Shown: positions 17,765 to 25,428 of the stretch, in pieces
How positions within the stretch are numbered: position 1 is the stretch's first letter
Layout: the number at the start of each line of letters is the position of its first letter
Position numbers and translations under genes: made by a program
The notes under the pieces: model-generated
Seen by the model: the letters and a program-made list of their open reading frames with translations, nothing else
What the model was told of the DNA's origin: nothing
Database searches by the model: none
From: Candidatus Acidiferrales bacterium
Lineage (GTDB): Bacteria > Acidobacteriota > Terriglobia > Acidiferrales > UBA7541
Direction of reading: 5' to 3'
DNA: 36,422 nucleotides
Assembly (NCBI GenBank): GCA_025451835.1
Contig: JANWJR010000017.1
Coordinates: 1 to 36,422 of the forward strand

Positions 17765-18486
17765 TGCCCCGAAATCTGAAAATCACTCTGGGGATTCTCG
17801 CAGTTGCCGTACTGATCGGATTCATCAGTTTGGGGAGCCTCGAACGCCATATGAAACGCCTTTCGCAAACGCCATCGTCCGAAGAGCGGGCGCGCCGTGA
17901 TGTCCTGACGCCGCAAATTTCGACCTCCACGGATGTGCGCGTGAGCGCCAAGATATTCTGGGCTGCGGGTCCGGATAAGATTGCGCCCGTGGAAGTGGAC
18001 CTGCCGCTCTCCGCAGATCCAGTGCAACGGGCAAAGCAGGTGCTGCACGAGCTGATTACCGACCCTCAAACGCCCGACCAGCGCACGCTGCCAGCCGACG
18101 CCTCGCTGCTGGCGTTCTACGTTCTGCCCGACGGCACCGCCATCGCGGATTTTTCCGACACCCTTGCCTCGGAAACTCCTTCGGGTATTTTGAGCGAGCA
18201 AATGGCCGTGAACTCGATCATGCAAACGCTCGAGAACAATGTGCCGACGCTGAAGCGCCTGAAGATTTTGATACACGGACAAGAGGTCGAAACGCTTGCA
18301 GGACACGTCGATTTAACTGGCTTCTTCGATCTTACTCCCCCCATTCCGGGAACGGCAGCCGGGACGAGCGGCGCTTCCATCGCTAACGGCACAATCGCAT
18401 CCACGGCCGCATCGACGGCCGCATCCACTGCAGACGCAGCCGCGCAAGTGAAAGCCCGCACCAGCGGCGCGCAATCGCCTCGCTGA
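17764..18486 (+). CDS. GerMN-domain lipoprotein-like/membrane-anchored protein
   Basis: N-terminal TM; VSAKIFWAAGPDKIAPVEVDLPLSADPVQRAKQVLHELITDPQ....LPADASLLAFYVLPDGTAIADFSDTLAS...EQMAVNSIMQTLENNVPTLKRLKILIHGQEVETLAGHVDLTGFF. Starts inside the amidase stop codon (TAATG). Confidence 0.82.
   Translation: MPRNLKITLGILAVAVLIGFISLGSLERHMKRLSQTPSSEERARRDVLTPQISTSTDVRVSAKIFWAAGPDKIAPVEVDLPLSADPVQRAKQVLHELITDPQTPDQRTLPADASLLAFYVLPDGTAIADFSDTLASETPSGILSEQMAVNSIMQTLENNVPTLKRLKILIHGQEVETLAGHVDLTGFFDLTPPIPGTAAGTSGASIANGTIASTAASTAASTADAAAQVKARTSGAQSPR
18397..18432 (+). repeat. Three tandem copies of a 12-nt unit (gcatcSacggcc-type) coding for (ASTA)n
   Basis: gcatccacggcc gcatcgacggcc gcatccactgca within the GerMN-protein C-terminus. 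Confidence 0.7.
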
Positions 18487-18626
18487 AATTTTCGGACGTC
18501 TACTTTTTGGCATAAGTTGCGCTTTCAATTCCCCCCTTTTGTTGACACTCGCCGCCGCAGTCGTCAAACTTAGTAGCGAGAAGAGTCCGAATCGTGGTTA
18601 CGGGCACATTGGGAGGGAGAAGAACC

Positions 18627-19364
18627 TTGCGAGCTGACGGACGGGCGCACGATGATTTGCGCCCTGTGAAAATTACGCCGGACTTCATCACCAACGCCGA
18701 AGGAAGCGTGCTGATCGAAACGGGACACACACGCGTGATCGTCACCGCAACCGTGGAGGACGGCGTGCCCTCGTTCTTGAAAGGCACGGGCAAAGGCTGG
18801 GTGACCGGCGAATACGGGATGCTGCCGCGCTCGACCGAGGAGCGAACCTCGCGCGAAGCCGCCCGGGGCAAGCAATCCGGGCGCACATTGGAAATTCAGC
18901 GCATGATCGGGCGCACTCTGCGGGCCGTGACCGATTTGAAATCGCTCGGCGAGCGCACCGTGTGGCTCGACTGCGACGTGATACAGGCGGATGGCGGCAC
19001 GCGCACCGCTTCCGTCACTGGAGCATTCGTCGCGCTCGCGCTGTCGCTCGAGCGAATGGTGGCTGCCGGAATGCTTCGGTCGCTTCCGCTGATTGACTCG
19101 CTCGCGGCAACAAGCGTGGGAATCGTCAACGATCAGTTGCTCCTCGATCTCGCGTACGAAGAGGACTCCCGCGCGCAAGTGGACATGAACGTTGTGATGA
19201 CCGGCAGCGGACGTTTCGTCGAAGTTCAGGCGACCGCCGAAGGCCGGCCGTATACGGAACTGGAATTGTCGCAGTTGATCGAGCTAGCCTCCGGCGGCAT
19301 ACGCGAGATTCTCAAAGTGCAGCAATCGCTGCTGCAAATGAACTTCAGTGGCCGCGCGCGATAG
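18627..19364 (+). CDS. rph: Ribonuclease PH
   Basis: (M)[69 protein letters not shown]...[21 protein letters not shown]...[20 protein letters not shown]. Likely TTG start at 18627 with a gggaggga SD; the tracked ORF begins at GTG 18594. Confidence 0.95.
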   Translation: MRADGRAHDDLRPVKITPDFITNAEGSVLIETGHTRVIVTATVEDGVPSFLKGTGKGWVTGEYGMLPRSTEERTSREAARGKQSGRTLEIQRMIGRTLRAVTDLKSLGERTVWLDCDVIQADGGTRTASVTGAFVALALSLERMVAAGMLRSLPLIDSLAATSVGIVNDQLLLDLAYEEDSRAQVDMNVVMTGSGRFVEVQATAEGRPYTELELSQLIELASGGIREILKVQQSLLQMNFSGRAR

Positions 19365-19989
19365 AGGCGAATTCCCGGCCTCGCTGAAGCTGGTTCTCGC
19401 GTCTTCTAATCCCGGCAAGCGCCGCGAATATATTGAGCTTGCCTGGGAGCGTGACATCGAGATCGATTTCCTACCAAATTTCCACGGGCTTCCCGCTTTC
19501 GATGAGTCACTTTCCACCTTTGCGGAAAACGCGGCGGGGAAGGCTCTCCATTACAGCCGGCTCACGAATGAAGCCGTGCTGGCCGATGATTCCGGCCTGG
19601 TTGTCGCCGTGCTTGGCGGTGCGCCTGGCGTCCATTCCGCGCGGTACGCCGGGCCAAAGGCAAACGACCAGGATCGGTACAACAAACTGCTCCGTGAAAT
19701 GGACGGAAGAGAAGGCCAGGACCGCCGCGCACGATTCGTTTGCGTCACGACGGTCGCGCGGGAGGGACGCGTACTGGCGGTCACGTCCGATTCGGCCGAA
19801 GGCTTGCTTCTAAAGGAACCACGAGGCACGGGAGGCTTTGGCTACGATCCCATATTCTTTCTGCCCGAAGCAGGCTGCACGTTCGCCGAAGCCACCCGCG
19901 AACAGAAGAACCGGCTGAGTCACCGGGGCAAGGCTTTTCGCAAGTCGTTGGCTCTGCTGGCTGATCCGCGGTCAGTCGAGCTGGTGTAG
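19348..19989 (+). CDS. rdgB: RdgB/HAM1-family non-canonical purine NTP pyrophosphatase
   Basis: [16 protein letters not shown]...[46 protein letters not shown]...[40 protein letters not shown] start overlaps the end of rph by 17 nt. Confidence 0.94.
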   Translation: MAARDRGEFPASLKLVLASSNPGKRREYIELAWERDIEIDFLPNFHGLPAFDESLSTFAENAAGKALHYSRLTNEAVLADDSGLVVAVLGGAPGVHSARYAGPKANDQDRYNKLLREMDGREGQDRRARFVCVTTVAREGRVLAVTSDSAEGLLLKEPRGTGGFGYDPIFFLPEAGCTFAEATREQKNRLSHRGKAFRKSLALLADPRSVELV

Positions 19990-20082
19990 CGATCCTACAG
20001 CTTTTACTTGATTGCTCCAAATTCGCTTGCCCTGAGACGCTATGGAGCGTAGAAAGGGCTTTTCCTCTCGGAGGCGTCCCCA

Positions 20083-21450
20083 ATGGCTACCGCTCAAAGT
20101 GCGCAGGACGTTCAGCCGTCTCTTTTGCAGCGATTGCAGGACGCCCGGGCGCGCACGGATGCCCTATTCGAACTGCTGCCGCCGAATTCTTTTTATCAAC
20201 GGCCAATAGCGGAAAGACATCGTTTGATCTTTTATCTTGGTCATCTTGACGCATTCGACGCCAATTTGTTGAACGACGCCCTTGGGCTCCCTTCGCTGGA
20301 TTCTGAATTCGACAAGCTTTTCGCGTTCGGAATCGATCCGGTTGGTGGCGAACTCCCCGCCGACGCGCCCGGCGATTGGCCGAACATCGCGCAAGTGGAG
20401 AAGTACAATCGCGAGACACGTCATCGGTTAGACCACGCGTTACAGGCGATAGAAGCAGACGAGAAACATCGGGCCGCGTTGTCCCAGGGCGAAGGCTTGG
20501 CCGGCGGAACGCTTCTTCAGGTTGCCATCGAACACCGGCTGATGCATGCGGAGACGTTGGCGTACCTGCTTCATAATCTGCCGCTCGAAAGAAAGATTCC
20601 GCAACCCCGTACGCCCGCAGATTTCACTCCCGCGCCAAAGCCGCGGCAGGTAACTATCCCGCCGGGCGTGGCGACACTCGGCCAGAGACGCGGCACGGGC
20701 CCGTTTGGCTGGGACAACGAATTCGAAGAGCAGCAGAATACAGTTCCGAGCTTTTCAATCGGGGTCTTCCCGGTAACCAATCACGAATACCTGGCGTTCG
20801 TCCGGGCCGGCGGCTACGAAGAGTCGAGCTACTGGCGGCTCGAAGACTGGGAATGGCGGCGTGCACAACGGCTGGAACACCCTCATTTCTGGGTGCCGCG
20901 ATCTAGCTCTCCCGCTTCGGATCCGGACATGAGCTGGGAATACCGCACAATGTTCGGCATCGTTCCGCTGCCGCCTTCATGGCCCGTCTATGTGAGTTAT
21001 GCCGAGGCTTCTGCATTTGCTCGCTGGGCCGGGAAAAAACTCCCTACCGAAGCCCAGTGGCACCGCGCTGCCTATGGAACGGCCGGAGATGGCGAGCGGA
21101 TGCATCCTTGGGGAGATTTCGCCCCGGGCACGGCTCACGGGAATTTTCATCATCAACGCTGGGATGCAGCCCCGGTGAACGCGCATCCCTCGGGCGGAAG
21201 CGCTTTCGGAGTTCACGATCTTCTTGGCAATGGCTGGGAATGGACGCAAACAAGCTTTGCTCCGTTGCCTGGCTTTGAGCCACTTCCGTTCTACCGGGGC
21301 TATTCCGCGGACTTTTTTGATGGGAAACATTTTGTCCTGAAGGGCGGATCACCTCGCACGGACGCCTGCATGCTGCGGCGTTCCTTTCGCAACTGGTTTC
21401 AACCACACTATCCTTATATCTACACCACCTTCCGCTGCGTGGAGGAATAG
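20083..21450 (+). CDS. egtB: EgtB-like ergothioneine-type sulfoxide synthase (DinB_2 + FGE-sulfatase domains)
   Basis: HLGH-like YLGHLDAFDANLL; HX3HXE motif EHRLMHAETL; FGE domain PVTNHEYLAFVRAGGY, GVHDLLGNGWEWTQTSFAP, LKGGSPRTDACMLRRSFRNWF...TTFRCV; SD ggagg upstream. Confidence 0.88.
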   Translation: MATAQSAQDVQPSLLQRLQDARARTDALFELLPPNSFYQRPIAERHRLIFYLGHLDAFDANLLNDALGLPSLDSEFDKLFAFGIDPVGGELPADAPGDWPNIAQVEKYNRETRHRLDHALQAIEADEKHRAALSQGEGLAGGTLLQVAIEHRLMHAETLAYLLHNLPLERKIPQPRTPADFTPAPKPRQVTIPPGVATLGQRRGTGPFGWDNEFEEQQNTVPSFSIGVFPVTNHEYLAFVRAGGYEESSYWRLEDWEWRRAQRLEHPHFWVPRSSSPASDPDMSWEYRTMFGIVPLPPSWPVYVSYAEASAFARWAGKKLPTEAQWHRAAYGTAGDGERMHPWGDFAPGTAHGNFHHQRWDAAPVNAHPSGGSAFGVHDLLGNGWEWTQTSFAPLPGFEPLPFYRGYSADFFDGKHFVLKGGSPRTDACMLRRSFRNWFQPHYPYIYTTFRCVEE

Positions 21451-21452
21451 AC

Positions 21453-22439
21453 ATGGCCATCGCGCCGCGAATGCCACTGCCGAACGTTGCACCGAAATCC
21501 CTGGAGCAGTTCGTTTCAGACTTGACGATCGGACTCAGCAATCCGGGGCAGAAAGAGTTGCCATCGAAATATCTTTACGATGAAATCGGCTCGGCTCTTT
21601 TTGACGTGATCTGCCTCCTGCCTGAATATGGACTCAGCCGCGCTGGGATGCGGCTGCTCCGGCGTTATTCCGGGGACATTGTCGAACGGTTGCCGGAAAG
21701 AGTCATGGTCGCGGAACTTGGCAGCGGAAGCGGGCAAAAGACCCGCTGGGTGCTCGAAGCTCTCGCGCGGCGGCAGCGCGTGAGTTATTACCCGATCGAC
21801 ATTTCCCGAAGCGCACTTTATCGCTGCGAGATGGAATTGAGCCACATGGAACTGGTTAGCATCGTCGGATTCGAGCGCGCGTACATTGAAGGATTGCGAG
21901 AAGTTGCGGCTCGGCGCCGCGAGGGCGAAGCGATGCTGGTGTTGTTTCTGGGCAGCACGATCGGTAATTTTGATCGTCCCGCCGGCGATCAGTTTCTCCG
22001 CGACGTGCGGTCGGTTCTGCGGGCTGGTGATGCGCTGCTACTGGCAACCGACCTCGAAAAACCGGTGTCGGAACTGCTGGCTGCATACGACGATGCAGCC
22101 GGCGTTACCGCCGCGTTCAACAAGAATCTCCTGGCGCGTATCAACCGTGAACTTGGCGGCGATTTCGATCTCGCTCATTTCGAGCACGTTGCTCGATGGG
22201 ATGAATCCGAACGACGCGTGGAGATGCACCTCCGCTCCACAACCTGGCAATGCATTACCATCCGTGAAGCCGGCTACCGGTTCTGTCTGCGAGAAGGTGA
22301 AACGATTTGGACCGAGAGCTCGCACAAGTACGATCCGCAAGAAGTGACCGGAATGGGCGACCGAACCGGATACCGTTGCCACGGGCAATGGTTGGACACT
22401 GAGTGGCCGCTCGCACAAAGCCTGTTCTTCGCGGCCTGA
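21453..22439 (+). CDS. egtD: EgtD-like L-histidine N-alpha-methyltransferase
   Basis: PSKYLYDEIGSALFDVICLLPEYGLSRAGMRLLRRYSGDI...AELGSGSGQKTRWVLEAL...YYPIDISRSAL...LFLGSTIGNFDRP...DLEKPVSELLAAYDDAAGVTAAFNKNLLARINRELGGDFD. Confidence 0.92.
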   Translation: MAIAPRMPLPNVAPKSLEQFVSDLTIGLSNPGQKELPSKYLYDEIGSALFDVICLLPEYGLSRAGMRLLRRYSGDIVERLPERVMVAELGSGSGQKTRWVLEALARRQRVSYYPIDISRSALYRCEMELSHMELVSIVGFERAYIEGLREVAARRREGEAMLVLFLGSTIGNFDRPAGDQFLRDVRSVLRAGDALLLATDLEKPVSELLAAYDDAAGVTAAFNKNLLARINRELGGDFDLAHFEHVARWDESERRVEMHLRSTTWQCITIREAGYRFCLREGETIWTESSHKYDPQEVTGMGDRTGYRCHGQWLDTEWPLAQSLFFAA

Positions 22440-22561
22440 CGAACCCCAGGTGATGGAACGCCACAGGCTATCTGGAATGGCGCGGGGATCGCGGAATCAG
22501 CCGGGACGGTGAGCGTCGAAGGGAATCAAGGATCACGTTGCCTTCCGGAAGGGCGTGCACG

Positions 22562-22589
22562 TTGAGCCGTAGCTCGCCTGTGTTATATT
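22562..22589 (+). promoter_or_regulatory. Candidate sigma70-type promoter for nth (TTGAGC-N16-TATATT with TGn extended -10)
   Basis: ttgagc 22562-22567, 16-nt spacer, tatatt 22584-22589, preceded by tgt (extended -10); predicted start only about 1-3 nt from ATG 22598. Confidence 0.45.
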
Positions 22590-22597
22590 TTCGCTCG

Positions 22598-23323
22598 ATG
22601 ACTAAAACTAAGAAGAAAATCACAAGCCGGAAAACTCGCGGTGCTGCAGCAGTTCGTTCGCCGGTGCGTCCGGCCGTTGGGCGGGGAACCGATCCGAAGC
22701 GCGTGCATGCAATCCTGCGAAAACTGGACGAAGCCTACCCTGCCGCTACCTGTGCGCTAACTCACGACGATCCATTTCAACTTCTCATCTCGACGATATT
22801 GTCCGCTCAATGCACCGACGAGCGAGTAAACCGGGTGACGTCGATTCTTTATAAGAAGTACAGGAACGCCAAGGATCTTGCTTACGCCGATCCGAATGAG
22901 ATTGAGAAGGAAATTCGCCCAACCGGATTTTTTCGCAATAAGACGAAATCCATTATAGGGGCGAGCAAAAAGATCGTCGAAGGATTCAAAGGCGAAGTGC
23001 CAGCGTCGATGGCGGAATTGCTCACACTGCCAGGCGTAGCCCGCAAAACTGCGAACGTCGTGCTGGGGACCGCGTTCGGTATTGCAGCGGGAGTCGTGGT
23101 CGATACGCACGTGCAGCGGCTATCGAGGCGGCTGGATCTATCGAAGAATACCGATCCCAAGAAGATCGAACAAGATCTGATGCGGATTATTCCGCAGGAC
23201 AGATGGGTGCTCCTCGCACATCAATTGATCTGGCACGGCAGGCGAGTCTGCCAAGCGCGCAAGCCGAAGTGCCTCGAGTGCAATCTCGAACGGATCTGCT
23301 ACTCCAAGGACAAAACGATCTGA
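22598..23323 (+). CDS. nth: Endonuclease III (HhH-GPD DNA glycosylase/AP lyase)
   Basis: PFQLLISTILSAQCTDERVNRVT; LPGVARKTANVVLGTAFGIAAGVVVDTHVQRLSRRL (HhH Lys and catalytic Asp); C-X6-C-X2-C-X5-C 4Fe-4S ligands CQARKPKCLECNLERIC. ATG 22598 (MTKTKKK) preferred over 22538. Confidence 0.94.
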   Translation: MTKTKKKITSRKTRGAAAVRSPVRPAVGRGTDPKRVHAILRKLDEAYPAATCALTHDDPFQLLISTILSAQCTDERVNRVTSILYKKYRNAKDLAYADPNEIEKEIRPTGFFRNKTKSIIGASKKIVEGFKGEVPASMAELLTLPGVARKTANVVLGTAFGIAAGVVVDTHVQRLSRRLDLSKNTDPKKIEQDLMRIIPQDRWVLLAHQLIWHGRRVCQARKPKCLECNLERICYSKDKTI

Positions 23324-23387
23324 CGTCTGCAGCGCCGCGAAAAGCCGGAAGAAAACTAAGCGCGCGGGACCTCTGATTTCTTGCTGC

Positions 23388-25400
23388 TCAGGGGATTCCG
23401 AACGAGGCAGCGACGCGGGAATGCCCCTCAAGCGACGCTATCTCTCCGACAGCACGATAGGCTTGATCGATCGCCTGGTCGGTGTACGCGGCCGCGACGG
23501 CATCGGAATTGGCGATGGTGATTCGTCCGAATCGCTTTCGGGCGATCTCGCAGGGTTCTTGCCCCGCAGGCCATTCGGGATCCCACAGAGGGTTGTATTC
23601 GTAAGCGTATCCGTGCGGCCAGCGATTCACGGTGATGGCATCAATATCCCGTGCCGCCTCGAATGCTCCCGTGGCGAGAACGCGCTGAAGCTGATCGCGG
23701 ATATTTCGTTCAAAGGTTTCGAAGGAAGTGGTGAGCAAATCGTAGCGGCCAGCTCGCTGTTGATCTCTCGCCGGCAGCCCCGGCTGGCAGGGTGTCCGCA
23801 GCAGGCGCAACAGCATCGGATCGTCAGGCTTTTTCGGGCATTCATATGCTCCGATGCTTACCGGGAGATCGAGGCCAACGGATGAATGGTACATTCCGGG
23901 TGTGGCGATGCGCTGCACACCGAGCTTCGCAAAGGAATTCCAATTCCGAATGGCTACGACCGTGTAAACCAGCGGCACCTTCGCGCCGTATTTCAGCGCT
24001 TCCTTTTGTTTGTCGGGCAGTTCAGGACACAGATACGGAATGACCATGTTCCAGCACGCCATCACGACGGCTTTGCCGAGCACCGCGGCAACCTGCTTCT
24101 GCGGCGTCGAATAGGTGACCTCGACTTCCTGCGCTGATGCGACATCGCCGACATGGCGAACGCGAACGACCGTGCTGTTCACGCGAATTTTCACCGGCGA
24201 ATTGCTGTTATCGAGTTTGCTGTAATCGGCTTTCGCGGCGACGATATCGTCTGCTGTTTGCCCTGGAATCGCTCCGGGTATGAGGGAACGTACGAGTATT
24301 CGTGCGATCGATGCGTTGCCGTCCGGAAAGTGAAAAAAGTATTCGTCTTTTCGCGGTGTCACGGCCCCGAGCGCGGTAAAACTCAAGCGTCCGCCGGTTG
24401 GAACGCGGTCCAGACCCATTCCCTGAAAACCTGGGAATCCAATAGCCCAGCAATCGAGCGCGGGAACACCATCGATGCCGATTCCATACAGACCGTGAGT
24501 ATCCGTTTGATAGAACGGGATCACATCAGCATGAGCTTTCACGACATTCAGTAAAAAGTCCCTGTAACTCATCCGCGACAGCCGGTCTTTTTTCTCGCTT
24601 TGCAGAACGCCTGGCATGAAATCAACTTTCGCAGTTTCAATTCGCGCGATATCGCGCCGGACTTGTTCCGAGAGCGGGGTCTTCTCGAGGAAGGCCACCC
24701 ACGCTTCTTCGCCCGCTTCGCTCCGGCGACCCGGCTCTCCGACCACCAATCTTTCTACTCCAAATGTTTCCTTATTGAAGAAAACAGCCTCTTTGAGGTC
24801 GTGGTAAGCCCGCCGGTCCATGCCCTTCGCTTCGAGCGCCGGAGGATCGATCCCGAGTTCAGTGAGCAAACCCCGCGCTTGCTTGCTGTACGGAAATGGC
24901 GACTCGATCGCGAATGTCCCGCCATTCGCGAGTAACGTGCGTCCGCTTACGCTGAACTCGTTGCGCTTGGCGTGCCCACCAAAATCATCGTGGTTGTCGA
25001 GGACTAGAATGCGCGCGCCGTTTCCCGCAATCTTGCGGTAAAAATACGCCGCCGCGAGCCCGCTGATCCCGCCACCTACAACGACTAGATCGTACGTTTC
25101 CCCCGTGTTGGACGGCGGGCCCGCCTGCGCCAAGAAATTCCCATCGCGCACGGCATGCGCGACCTCAAACGAGCCGGGATGGCTGCCGCGCATCCCTGTG
25201 AGCGCTGGCGGATAGTAGCCAGGTGCATCCTGCGCCAATCGATCGGCAGCTTCGGCAGTCCATTCAAGCCCGGGAACCAGGCCGCCGGCTAGCGCGCCGC
25301 CAACGCCTACCGCAACGCCATTCAAAAAGTCGCGGCGAGTGATGGGACAGCGCATCCCCAACTCCCGATCGCGAGCGGCATTTTCATCATTGCCCTTCAT
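23388..25400 (-). CDS. Twin-arginine FAD-dependent oxidoreductase, spermidine dehydrogenase (SpdH)-like, paralog 1
   Basis: Tat motif ITRRDFLNGVAVGVGGALAGG; FAD motif DLVVVGGGISGLAAAYFYR, NHDDFGGHAKRNEF; ITVNRWPHGYAYEYNPLWDPEWP. The tracked ORF starts at 25448; ATG 25400 (MKGNDEN) avoids overlap with the upstream gene. Confidence 0.78.
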   Translation of the reverse strand: MKGNDENAARDRELGMRCPITRRDFLNGVAVGVGGALAGGLVPGLEWTAEAADRLAQDAPGYYPPALTGMRGSHPGSFEVAHAVRDGNFLAQAGPPSNTGETYDLVVVGGGISGLAAAYFYRKIAGNGARILVLDNHDDFGGHAKRNEFSVSGRTLLANGGTFAIESPFPYSKQARGLLTELGIDPPALEAKGMDRRAYHDLKEAVFFNKETFGVERLVVGEPGRRSEAGEEAWVAFLEKTPLSEQVRRDIARIETAKVDFMPGVLQSEKKDRLSRMSYRDFLLNVVKAHADVIPFYQTDTHGLYGIGIDGVPALDCWAIGFPGFQGMGLDRVPTGGRLSFTALGAVTPRKDEYFFHFPDGNASIARILVRSLIPGAIPGQTADDIVAAKADYSKLDNSNSPVKIRVNSTVVRVRHVGDVASAQEVEVTYSTPQKQVAAVLGKAVVMACWNMVIPYLCPELPDKQKEALKYGAKVPLVYTVVAIRNWNSFAKLGVQRIATPGMYHSSVGLDLPVSIGAYECPKKPDDPMLLRLLRTPCQPGLPARDQQRAGRYDLLTTSFETFERNIRDQLQRVLATGAFEAARDIDAITVNRWPHGYAYEYNPLWDPEWPAGQEPCEIARKRFGRITIANSDAVAAAYTDQAIDQAYRAVGEIASLEGHSRVAASFGIP

Positions 25401-25428
25401 AACCGTCAGTCCTTCCGCGAACCGCTGG

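Noticed and set aside
17455-18306. 283-aa minus-strand ORF opposite amidase/GerMN
   Set aside because: Spans two confidently called genes antisense; composition is noise-like.
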